Assembly (NCBI RefSeq): GCF_000527095.1
Contig: NZ_AZUN01000001.1
Location: forward strand, 186,001-250,000
Length of the DNA: 64,000 nucleotides
Direction of reading: 5' to 3'
From: Methylomicrobium lacus LW14
GTDB taxonomy: Bacteria > Pseudomonadota > Gammaproteobacteria > Methylococcales > Methylomonadaceae
The notes below the pieces were generated by a model. The model was given only the letters and a program-made list of their open reading frames with translations, was not told where the DNA came from and did no database searches. Made by a program: the position numbers and the translations under genes. Below, piece after piece: positions 1-7,748 of the stretch (the stretch's first letter is position 1; each line of letters opens with the position of its first letter).

Positions 1-1077
1 TACGTTGATTTGACTGTAACGCACCAATTCCTCGGATACCGTTTTCAGTTTTTCGACATCGGCGCTCAGACTCAGGGCAAGGGTCTGTTCCGCGCTGTCG
101 GAGGCCTTATCCGCCTCGTTGACGAGCCGTTCCGTGCCTTCGCGGATGCTGGCTAACGGCTGCTCGATTTCGCGGGCCACGTTGTGCATAAACTGTTGTT
201 TCGAAACTTCCAGTTCGATCAAATGCGTGCGCAGCCATTCCAGACGGTCGCCCAGGTAGCGCAGGTCCGCAGGGCCCGTCACGGTGATCGGTTGTTTGAG
301 TTCTCCCGAACCCAGCCGGCGGATCGATACATCCAGTTGGCGCAGCGAACGCGACAGGATGACCAGCAGGGTCACGATGAAGATGAATGAGATGAACAGC
401 AGGACCGCGGCCTTGATCAACAGCCCTTGTTCGAGGGATTCCGATTGCAGGCGCAATTCATTGAATTCATGATCGACGTGATTCTCGAATTCGCGCGACA
501 GGGTATTGGAGGCTTCGCGCAGCCCCTGGAATGCCTCATCGACCGGCAAGCCGGGATTATCGTCAGCCGTCGAGCTGATGACCTGTTGATAGATCAGGTT
601 TTCTTTTTCCGATAATTCGTTGACCAGCAGCGCGATCTTGTTCGCCACATTGAGTTTGAGCAGCTCGTTCAAGGCTTGTTTGAAAGATGCCCGCGCCGTT
701 TCATACGATTCCCGTTCATACGGCTGGCGCAGGGCGGGGTCCGACAGCAGGATGAACAGCCGGGCCTTGCGTTCAATATCGGCGGTCTTTTGCAGTACCT
801 GGCGTATGGTTTTGGTCTGTTCGAAGACCTGCGAATTGATGGTCCTGCCCAAGGCCGAGGTTTCGCGCATGCCGAAAGCCGCGTACAGCACGGCTAAAAA
901 CAGCGGAATCACCGCAATCACGAAGCCTAAAACGATCAAGGATTTTAATGATAGGCTTTTTTTGAATTTAATTTGGCTTAAAATGGCATTCAGTTTTTCC
1001 GATAGTGCCGAGGCAAATCTCGATACATCCGGTTTTTTGAAAATATCCAAAACAAAGTGGGTAATAAACTCTTTCAT
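1..1077 (-). CDS. Membrane sensor kinase (GlrK/QseE-like), 3' end outside window, H-box His replaced by Arg
   Basis: The minus strand is open from ATG at 1077 to the window edge (359 codons). Seen: a transmembrane segment around residues 44-66, a periplasmic helical region to about residue 220, a second transmembrane segment around residues 222-242, a HAMP linker, then an H-box region at about residues 294-311 reading FMHNVAREIEQPLASIREGT. In the GlrK/QseE family the same stretch is FLRHISHELKTPLASIREGT, so the phospho-accepting His aligns with Arg here (codon CGC on the minus strand near 162-164). The HAMP-HisKA order and the conserved PLASIREGT support the family call. The ATPase domain would lie beyond position 1. 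It is divergent from the EPS genes and may regulate them, but its response regulator is not in the window. It may be a pseudokinase or act as a heterodimer partner; a His three residues before the motif (MHNV) is unlikely to substitute. Confidence 0.8.
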   Translation of the reverse strand, partial: MKEFITHFVLDIFKKPDVSRFASALSEKLNAILSQIKFKKSLSLKSLIVLGFVIAVIPLFLAVLYAAFGMRETSALGRTINSQVFEQTKTIRQVLQKTADIERKARLFILLSDPALRQPYERESYETARASFKQALNELLKLNVANKIALLVNELSEKENLIYQQVISSTADDNPGLPVDEAFQGLREASNTLSREFENHVDHEFNELRLQSESLEQGLLIKAAVLLFISFIFIVTLLVILSRSLRQLDVSIRRLGSGELKQPITVTGPADLRYLGDRLEWLRTHLIELEVSKQQFMHNVAREIEQPLASIREGTERLVNEADKASDSAEQTLALSLSADVEKLKTVSEELVRYSQINV

Positions 1078-1080
1078 AAT

Positions 1081-1100
1081 TTGACGTGTTTGATCGTCAA
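1081..1100. promoter_or_regulatory. Inverted repeat upstream of the sensor-kinase start
   Basis: TTGACG at 1081-1086 and CGTCAA at 1095-1100 form a perfect 6-bp inverted repeat with an 8-nt spacer, immediately upstream of the kinase start codon and inside the divergent intergenic region 1078-1299. It could be an operator or a 5'-UTR hairpin. No function is known. Confidence 0.3.
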
Positions 1101-1299
1101 AAGTCCTTCTCCAACAATCACTATTTGGGATGGTGCGCTGGATGAAAATGCGCTTTCGGCATCGAAAAATCCGAGTGTGCATCCGGCACATTGACTGGCT
1201 AATCCGACCGAATAGCCCCTATTATACACATTTTGCATCGCATCGCTCGCCCACTTGAGCGCGTATCAGTTTGTTCCATATCCAACTTTTCCTAAGCTT

Positions 1300-4200
1300 A
1301 TGAAGCCATTAACCTTATTTTTTATGATGGTAAAGGCGGTGCTGCTGGCGCTGGCCGGCTCGTCTCTTGGCCATGCCGGCGTCATCCCGGGATTGCCGGT
1401 ACAAGGCAGCGCCGAGAGGCCCGTTCTGCTGCTTGAGCTCGGCAGTGAGCCGGCATCGAGCCGTGTTGACGATAAGACCGCGAGAGTGGTTACCGGCGAA
1501 ATCTCTGGTCACGAAGGCGACACTTCGATTCAGACCGACAAGGATGAAATCAGTTCTTTGCATCCGGGTTTCGGCAGCTGGAAAGTCGGCTTTCGCTTCA
1601 AACTCGGCTCCGGCTTTCCGGCCGATTCGTACACTTTCTGGGCGCGCTGGCGGCAGGGCGGCGATCCTGCGGTCTGCGTGCAGACTTTCGAAGTCTGGGC
1701 CGGGCCCGATGCATCCAGGCTGGAGCTGCGCGGCTCTCTGTCGATGAAACCGAAGGGTTGGGATTACGCCTGGATAGCCGCGGAAACGCCGGTCGCTCTG
1801 AAGGCCGATGACGCGGTCATCGAGGTCAGGGATAGCGGGGCAGGGCATGATGCCAAGGTTTTCGACGCCTTTGTGCTGGCTTCGCCCTTGTCGGCGCTGC
1901 CGGCAAGCGGTACGGCAGATAAACCGGTGGTGTTGCTGGATTTAGGCAAGGCCCCCGCCTTTGCCGCCGCCGAAAAAAATAATACGCTGCAAGTCCAGCT
2001 TGGCGAGGGTACGGCCGGTTCCGGTGCCGCATCGATATTGACCGAAAAGGACGAGGTCCAGGTTTTTCACCAGGGCTTCGGCAGTTGGGATGCCGATTTT
2101 CGTTTCGCACTGAAGCCTGAGATTGCGCCGGGACAGTACCGTATGTTTGCCCGCTACAAAAGCGGCGGCGAGGTATCTCAGGTGGCGCAAAACTTCACCG
2201 TCAAGGCCGGGGCGCAGCCCGAGCAACTGGCGACACGCGGCGATTTCGTGCTGACCAATACCACGCCTTGGGAATATCAATGGCTGGAAGCCCCTGTTAC
2301 GGTCACCGTATTGCCGGGCGATCACTGGCTGGAAATCCATAATACCGGCAAGGCGGATGGGGCCAAGGTCTTTGACGCTTTTTTGCTGAAGCTGGAGGCG
2401 CCGCTCGGCGACTGGATGAGCGCCGAACAAGCCCAGGCCAGAAATCGCTTTCTGGCATTGACCCAGCCATTGCCGGATGCCAAGCGGCGCCTGTATCTGC
2501 TCGATGGCAAGGGTGAAAAGGATGACATCCTGTTTCGGGGTCTGGCCTCAGATGCCGCGCGCGCCGGCTATCAAAAGCTGTCGGTAGCGTACCGGGTAGG
2601 GCAGGACGCCGATGGGCTGGCCCGCAGCCTGAATTTGCCGGGCTTGCCTGCCGCGGTGATGACCGACGATCATTACGGCGTGCTCGGCGTGTTGGCGGGG
2701 CCCGGCAGCGAAGCGGAGGTGGTCAAGTTTCTTGCCGATCCCGAAAAAGCCGGCACGATGCCGGCGCCGCCTGCGGTCACCTCCGATGAGCCAAAACCGC
2801 TGAAGGCCGGTGCGCCCGAAGCCTGGCTGGTGGGGGGATTGCAGGACGGCCTGGCAGGCGTTTCAATCGTCGGGCTGGATAGCGAGACCGTGCTGAGGCC
2901 GAATCCGGGGCAACCCTACCTGAGCCTGCAAATGATGGGCGGCAAGATGCTGACTTGGCATGCGGCGCCTACGCAAGCCGATGGCAGCGCCGACATCGAG
3001 GCCAGCACCGACCACGCCTACGGCTGGTCACGCGGCAGCGGCTATGCCCAGATTTACCTGCATGCCGATCAGGCCACGCAGGCGCTGCTGCATCTTAAAC
3101 AATCCGGTATCAGAACCACGGCTTGGCTGGATGGCCAGCCTTTCGAATTGAGCGATGATCCGCACCCGCCCATCGGATCTTCATCTTCAATGGAAAAAAT
3201 AAAAACCTTGCTGCACGGGTTGACCACCGAAGGCCTGGTCGCCACGGCAATGTCGGATCGACCCGAAGCGCCGCGAGTCGCCATGCTGAATCTGTCTCCG
3301 GGCTGGCATAGCCTGCTGGTAAAGCTGGTCATGCAGCATGATCAGGGGCAAAGGTTTTATTTCACCTCTCAGTTTACCGATGCCTCAGGCCGACCTCTGG
3401 ATTCACTCAAGACGCAACTGACCGATCCCTCGGCCGATCCGGCGCTTAACCGCATCGCCGCAAGGTTGCGGCCGCTGATCTTCGTGGATGCGCCGGCCAA
3501 TCTGCCGCATCCGGGCGATCCTATCAAGCTGAAGGTGGACATGCGCTGGCATCCGGTTCTGGAGGAAACGAGCTTGCCGGCGCCGCTGCCGCGTTTTCAG
3601 GCCAAATTGCGCTTGCGTCTGGTCGATTACGGCGGTAACGAGGTGGCGGTCAAGGAAGTCAGCGGCCTGTTCCCAGGACAGGTCGAAGTCGATTTCGGCA
3701 AGATCAACGAGGCCGGTTATTACGCCGTCTATCCGTCTTTCTATACGCCGGAAGGTCGATTGATCATGAATTATCCTGCGGACGGCTTTTCGGTTGTGCG
3801 GGGAGCTGCCGAGCAAAAGCGCCGTTTGGGCAAGAAAAAACTCTGGAATAACGACTATTACGCTCTGGCCGACGGCGACAAGAGCTTTCAGCAGGCAGGC
3901 GGCTATTTTACCTGGCTGGAGCGGATGGGGATTTACAAAAGCTACGGCAGCTATCCGGGGTTCGATCCGCAGTATCGGGCACAGTGGGAGAGGGCGAAGC
4001 AGCACGGTCTGGTCTTGTTTGCGGACTCTTCGGGCGATAGTTCCTGGCTGAACGACAATCCTGCAGACGGACAAAAATTCATCAACACCGCCGCAGAATT
4101 TACCCGCTTCTTCAAGGCGACCAACGAAATCGACATCCGCCGCGAGCCAGAATGGCAAAAGCTGCGCGAACCTTCGCACTGGGTGGAAAGGGCCAAGTGG

Positions 4201-4950
4201 GAGTTCGAACAGGCGCACAAAGCGCGCAGCGATGCCCATTATGTCGGCGGCAGCCTGGTGCGGCCGGGCGAGGAGGATTGGTTCAAACAGGTATTGCAAC
4301 TGGGTTTGGAACGGTATCAGGACGCCTGGGATGTGCATGCCTATCCGCAAAAAGCGCCGCGTTTCGGCGGCCCGATCGGCAATGGCGACAGCGAGGACGA
4401 ACGCGGCGTGCTGGCCGCTTACGCGGGCCTGGGCAAGAAAAACAGTTTACCTTTCTGGCTCGGCGAGACCGGCGCCAAGGCCATGCACGGCCTGACCGGA
4501 CGCCGCTGGCAGGCCGAGCAGGCCGCGAAAATGATCGCCTGGGTCAATAGCCGCAGCGACTATTTGGGATTGGCGTTCTGCATAGGTCACGAATACGACC
4601 TGGCTTATGGCCGGATCTGGGATTATTCGATGGGTCACAAACCCGGCGAGGCAGCCCTCTATACGGCGGGCGCCCTGATCGACGGCTTGCCGTATCGAGC
4701 CGTCGATACCAAGGACAATGCTGTCCAGGCGGCTTACTTCGGCGACACCTTGATGATTTGGCGTACCGATGAGGTGAGAGGCCATTGGCCGCTGCGGCTT
4801 GACCCCGGTAAACGTTGGGTGTTGGTGGATGTGGTAGGGCATGCCCAGGAACTGCCGGTTGACGCCTCGGGTAACGCGAACATCCCCATCTCTGCCAGCC
4901 CGATTTATGTGTTGGAACGAGCCGATTATCAGCGGTTGACAGGTGGATAG
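1300..4950 (+). CDS. Secreted two-repeat protein with clan GH-A-like glycoside hydrolase domain
   Basis: 1216 residues from ATG 1300; the frame extends to a TTG at 1255, but ATG 1300 gives a clean signal peptide (residues 1-27, ending SLGHAG). Two homologous beta-rich modules follow, about residues 35-195 and 205-365. Both begin with PVLLLELG or PVVLLDLG, contain a GFGSW motif and end with AKVFDAF. A middle region (about 380-860) includes a PA14-like stretch. The C-terminal third (about 845-1150) resembles a TIM-barrel glycosidase: an Asn-Glu pair in ATNEID (E943) and Glu in LGETG (E1056) fit the acid/base and nucleophile of clan GH-A. A beta-sandwich tail closes the protein. It probably trims or processes the EPS, or releases cells from it, in the periplasm or outside. 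It precedes the first EPS operon by 259 bp. Substrate and GH family are unknown. Confidence 0.7.
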   Translation: MKPLTLFFMMVKAVLLALAGSSLGHAGVIPGLPVQGSAERPVLLLELGSEPASSRVDDKTARVVTGEISGHEGDTSIQTDKDEISSLHPGFGSWKVGFRFKLGSGFPADSYTFWARWRQGGDPAVCVQTFEVWAGPDASRLELRGSLSMKPKGWDYAWIAAETPVALKADDAVIEVRDSGAGHDAKVFDAFVLASPLSALPASGTADKPVVLLDLGKAPAFAAAEKNNTLQVQLGEGTAGSGAASILTEKDEVQVFHQGFGSWDADFRFALKPEIAPGQYRMFARYKSGGEVSQVAQNFTVKAGAQPEQLATRGDFVLTNTTPWEYQWLEAPVTVTVLPGDHWLEIHNTGKADGAKVFDAFLLKLEAPLGDWMSAEQAQARNRFLALTQPLPDAKRRLYLLDGKGEKDDILFRGLASDAARAGYQKLSVAYRVGQDADGLARSLNLPGLPAAVMTDDHYGVLGVLAGPGSEAEVVKFLADPEKAGTMPAPPAVTSDEPKPLKAGAPEAWLVGGLQDGLAGVSIVGLDSETVLRPNPGQPYLSLQMMGGKMLTWHAAPTQADGSADIEASTDHAYGWSRGSGYAQIYLHADQATQALLHLKQSGIRTTAWLDGQPFELSDDPHPPIGSSSSMEKIKTLLHGLTTEGLVATAMSDRPEAPRVAMLNLSPGWHSLLVKLVMQHDQGQRFYFTSQFTDASGRPLDSLKTQLTDPSADPALNRIAARLRPLIFVDAPANLPHPGDPIKLKVDMRWHPVLEETSLPAPLPRFQAKLRLRLVDYGGNEVAVKEVSGLFPGQVEVDFGKINEAGYYAVYPSFYTPEGRLIMNYPADGFSVVRGAAEQKRRLGKKKLWNNDYYALADGDKSFQQAGGYFTWLERMGIYKSYGSYPGFDPQYRAQWERAKQHGLVLFADSSGDSSWLNDNPADGQKFINTAAEFTRFFKATNEIDIRREPEWQKLREPSHWVERAKWEFEQAHKARSDAHYVGGSLVRPGEEDWFKQVLQLGLERYQDAWDVHAYPQKAPRFGGPIGNGDSEDERGVLAAYAGLGKKNSLPFWLGETGAKAMHGLTGRRWQAEQAAKMIAWVNSRSDYLGLAFCIGHEYDLAYGRIWDYSMGHKPGEAALYTAGALIDGLPYRAVDTKDNAVQAAYFGDTLMIWRTDEVRGHWPLRLDPGKRWVLVDVVGHAQELPVDASGNANIPISASPIYVLERADYQRLTGG

Positions 4951-5057
4951 GTAGGTAAGTGAAATTGTAAACTTGTCTGCGGTCTCACGGCGCGCGCTGG
5001 CCGAAATATCCACATCGAACAGGAGAGTTCGGCACAAACCCTCATTTAAAATTAACT

Positions 5058-5079
5058 AAATCCTCATCAAATCTTAATC
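5058..5079 (+). promoter_or_regulatory. Tandem 11-bp direct repeat, possible response-regulator box for the EPS operon
   Basis: AAATCCTCATC (5058-5068) is followed directly by AAATCTTAATC (5069-5079), 9 of 11 identical. Head-to-tail 11-bp half-sites are the layout used by OmpR/PhoB-type winged-helix regulators. The site lies 131 bp before the start of the first EPS operon in an AT-rich stretch of an otherwise G+C-rich region. The regulator is unknown. Confidence 0.35.
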
Positions 5080-5209
5080 AAACCTTTCGGTTTCCCCTCA
5101 TGTTGTCTCTGTATTCTTAATGCCAACTTAGTGACTCGTGCGTAATGCAGGTCGCGATGGCTTTGGGAATTACTTCATTGAACACAGACAGGATAGGGGA
5201 GTAGCGAAT

Positions 5210-6631
5210 ATGCCGCTCGGTTTAGGCAACATCTTCAACGGACTCTTCAAGCAATATGGACACACGGTGATCCTATTGCTGCGGTTCATCGACATCGCCA
5301 TGTTAATTGGCGCCGCTTGGGTTTCTCATTATTTTTGGCTGAGAGAGTTCGTCATCGATCAGGACTATCGGATCGTGATCGCGCTGGGCGTGTTGGCGGC
5401 CATCATCTTCTTCGAAATCGGCCAGGTCTACCGGCCTTGGCGCAATGATGCGATGCGGGGAGAAATCCCGCGCATCATCCGGGCTTGGGTATCCGCCATC
5501 GGGTTGGTGATTTCGATCGTCGCCCTGGTGCGTCTGCAGTTCTGGTTCGGTTCCAGTTATCGCTGGATCGCCACTTGGTGGGTGCTGGGATTGGTCGCCG
5601 TCCTGGCTGCACGCGGTCTGCTTTCCCAGGTGCTGCAATGGATGCGAGCTCACGGCTGGTCGCAGGGCCGCATCGTCATGGTCGGGTTGAACCAGATGGC
5701 GATTGCGGTCGGCCGTCAGTTGAGCCATTCATCCTGGGCCGGTTTACAGGTTATCGGTTATGTCGATGATCAGGCTGAAGGCCCGATCAAGGATGGCAAT
5801 TTTTCACTGCCGCACCTTGGGAAAGTGGAAGACCTGGCGAATATCGTCAGCAAGGAAGCGATCGACGAAGTCTGGGTTGCGTTCCCCGGCGAAGCGCTGG
5901 CCGAACGCGTTCAGCATGAACTGCGGCATTTGCCGGTCAGTATCCGGCTGGTGATCGACTGTTTCGCCTTCAAGCAAAGCAAGTTCCTCAGCCTGAACAC
6001 GGTCGCCGGCATACCGACGCTGGACGTCTCGGTTTCGCCTCTGCATGGCATCAACCGCTATATCAAGGAGATAGAGGACAGATTGCTGGCCTTCATCCTG
6101 TTGCTGCTGATCAGTCCATTGTTGTTATTCATCGCGATCGGCGTGAAGCTCAGTTCGCCGGGCCCTGTGTTTTATAAACAGGTCAGGGTGGGCTGGAACA
6201 ACCGCAAGTTCACGATGTTGAAGTTCCGCTCGATGCCGGTGGACGCTGAAGCCAAGACCGGCGCGGTTTGGGCAAAGCCTGGCGAGAACCGGGCGACCCG
6301 GTTTGGCGGTTTCCTGCGCAAAACCAGCCTGGACGAGTTGCCGCAGCTGATCAATGTGCTGACGGGCGATATGTCTCTGGTAGGACCGCGTCCCGAACGC
6401 CCGGATTTCGTCGAAGTCTTCAAGGATCAGGTGCCGAATTATATGAAAAAGCACATGGTCAAGGCCGGCATCACCGGCTGGGCGCAGGTGAACGGCTGGC
6501 GCGGAGACACCGACCTGAACCGGCGTATCGAACACGATTTGTATTACATCCAGCATTGGTCCGTCTGGTTCGATCTGGAAATTGCACTGCGCACCGTTCT
6601 AACCGGTTTTATCAATAAAAATGCTTACTAA
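5210..6631 (+). CDS. Initiating polyprenyl glycosylphosphotransferase (WcaJ-type)
   Basis: Transfers the first sugar-1-phosphate (glucose or galactose type) to undecaprenyl phosphate at the inner membrane, starting EPS repeat-unit assembly. ATG 5210 is preferred (473 residues) because AGGGGAG at 5195-5201 is correctly spaced; the frame is open back to a GTG at 5138 without such a site. Seen: four N-terminal transmembrane segments (about 15-125), a Rossmann-like CoA-binding_3 region (about 145-265), a further membrane helix (about 295-315), then the bacterial sugar-transferase domain with SSPGPVFYKQ, KFRSM, the SLDELPQ catalytic Asp-Glu motif, SLVGPRPE and GITGWAQVNGWRG. It is first in the 5210-17628 operon. 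Confidence 0.92.
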   Translation: MPLGLGNIFNGLFKQYGHTVILLLRFIDIAMLIGAAWVSHYFWLREFVIDQDYRIVIALGVLAAIIFFEIGQVYRPWRNDAMRGEIPRIIRAWVSAIGLVISIVALVRLQFWFGSSYRWIATWWVLGLVAVLAARGLLSQVLQWMRAHGWSQGRIVMVGLNQMAIAVGRQLSHSSWAGLQVIGYVDDQAEGPIKDGNFSLPHLGKVEDLANIVSKEAIDEVWVAFPGEALAERVQHELRHLPVSIRLVIDCFAFKQSKFLSLNTVAGIPTLDVSVSPLHGINRYIKEIEDRLLAFILLLLISPLLLFIAIGVKLSSPGPVFYKQVRVGWNNRKFTMLKFRSMPVDAEAKTGAVWAKPGENRATRFGGFLRKTSLDELPQLINVLTGDMSLVGPRPERPDFVEVFKDQVPNYMKKHMVKAGITGWAQVNGWRGDTDLNRRIEHDLYYIQHWSVWFDLEIALRTVLTGFINKNAY

Positions 6632-6644
6632 GGAAACCTTTGCC

Positions 6645-7748
6645 ATGTATAGATCAATTTCCCTGATACCGGTCTTGCTGCTGCAGGCGTGCTCCTTGAC
6701 GCCCGGCATGGAGATGGAAACCAACAGCCCCTTGTCGCATATCGAGGTTCCCACGATGAAGGACGGCAAGTTAGTCAAGGAAAAAGCGAAGATCATCCCG
6801 ATTACCGCCGATCTGATTATCGAGCGGGAACATTCTAAACAACAGGGGATCAACACTCTCCCAACGGATAATGTTCCCACCACCGCCTATAAGATCGGCC
6901 CGCATGACAGGTTGCAAATCACGGTGTGGGAACATCCGGAGCTGAACGACCCGGGCAGCGAGAAAATCGACCCCGAGTTGGCGGGCAAAACGGTTCAGGA
7001 TGACGGTACGCTTTATTACCCCTATGTGGGCGACGTTCCGGTCGGAGGGAAAACCGCCGCCGAGGCGCGGCAGTTGTTGACCGAAGGGCTTTCCAAATAC
7101 TTCAAGGACGTCAAAGTCGATGTTCGGGTACTGTCATTCCAGAGTCATCGGGCGGCCGTCGTCGGCCAAGTCGAGCATCCGGGAGTCCTGTCCATGAATG
7201 AGACGCCATTGACCATTGCGGAAGCCATCAGCCGCGCCGGCGGCGTGAACGAGGAAGCCGATACGACCAACGTCACGTTGGCCCGCGATGGCAAGCTTTA
7301 TAAGATCGATGTGTTGAAGTTATACGAAAAGGGCGGAGCCGACCAAAACCTGCTGCTCAAGGACGGCGACGTATTGAATATCCCCGACCGCCGGGACAAT
7401 AAGGTGTTCATGATGGGCGAAGTCAATAAGCAGCAGGCCCTGCAAATCGGTAATGGCCAAAGAATGACGCTCTCGCAGGCGCTGGCGGAAGCGTACGGAC
7501 TTGACTTCAATTCTTCACGTCCGGGAGAAATTTATGTGATCCGGCCGGGCGAGATGAAGCCGGAGATTTTCCAATTGGATGCGGAGTCGCCGGATGCTTT
7601 GATCCTTGCGGACCAGTTTCCCTTGCAAGCGCACGACACCGTTTTCGTGGGCACTGCGGGCGTCACCCAATGGTCGCGTGTACTTAACCAGATCCTGCCG
7701 TCATCTTTCACTTCGGTGATGTCGCGCGCCGCCTTCATGGGAATGTAA
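6645..7748 (+). CDS. wza: Polysaccharide export outer-membrane lipoprotein (Wza family)
   Basis: Forms the periplasmic/outer-membrane channel for EPS. ATG 6645 is chosen over an in-frame ATG at 6621 because AAGGAAA at 6629-6635 is well placed and the signal peptide is compact. The 367-residue product has a lipobox LLQAC with lipidated Cys16. The Poly_export domain begins near residue 82 (YKIGPHDRLQITVWEHPE) and SLBB domains begin near residue 171 (VVGQVEHPGVL) and in the C-terminal third. The length is close to Wza (379). The start lies 13 bp after the glycosylphosphotransferase, and its stop overlaps the next start (TAATG at 7746-7750), implying translational coupling with the kinase. Confidence 0.93.
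   Translation: MYRSISLIPVLLLQACSLTPGMEMETNSPLSHIEVPTMKDGKLVKEKAKIIPITADLIIEREHSKQQGINTLPTDNVPTTAYKIGPHDRLQITVWEHPELNDPGSEKIDPELAGKTVQDDGTLYYPYVGDVPVGGKTAAEARQLLTEGLSKYFKDVKVDVRVLSFQSHRAAVVGQVEHPGVLSMNETPLTIAEAISRAGGVNEEADTTNVTLARDGKLYKIDVLKLYEKGGADQNLLLKDGDVLNIPDRRDNKVFMMGEVNKQQALQIGNGQRMTLSQALAEAYGLDFNSSRPGEIYVIRPGEMKPEIFQLDAESPDALILADQFPLQAHDTVFVGTAGVTQWSRVLNQILPSSFTSVMSRAAFMGM

Noticed and set aside
184..1084. Several plus-strand open frames over 184-1084
   Set aside because: They are antisense to a continuous minus-strand frame with clear sensor-kinase domains.
1191..1228. TTGACT and TATTAT/TATACA as a promoter for the gene at 1300
   Set aside because: The spacing between the hexamers is over 22 bp, and no alternative -35 is convincing.
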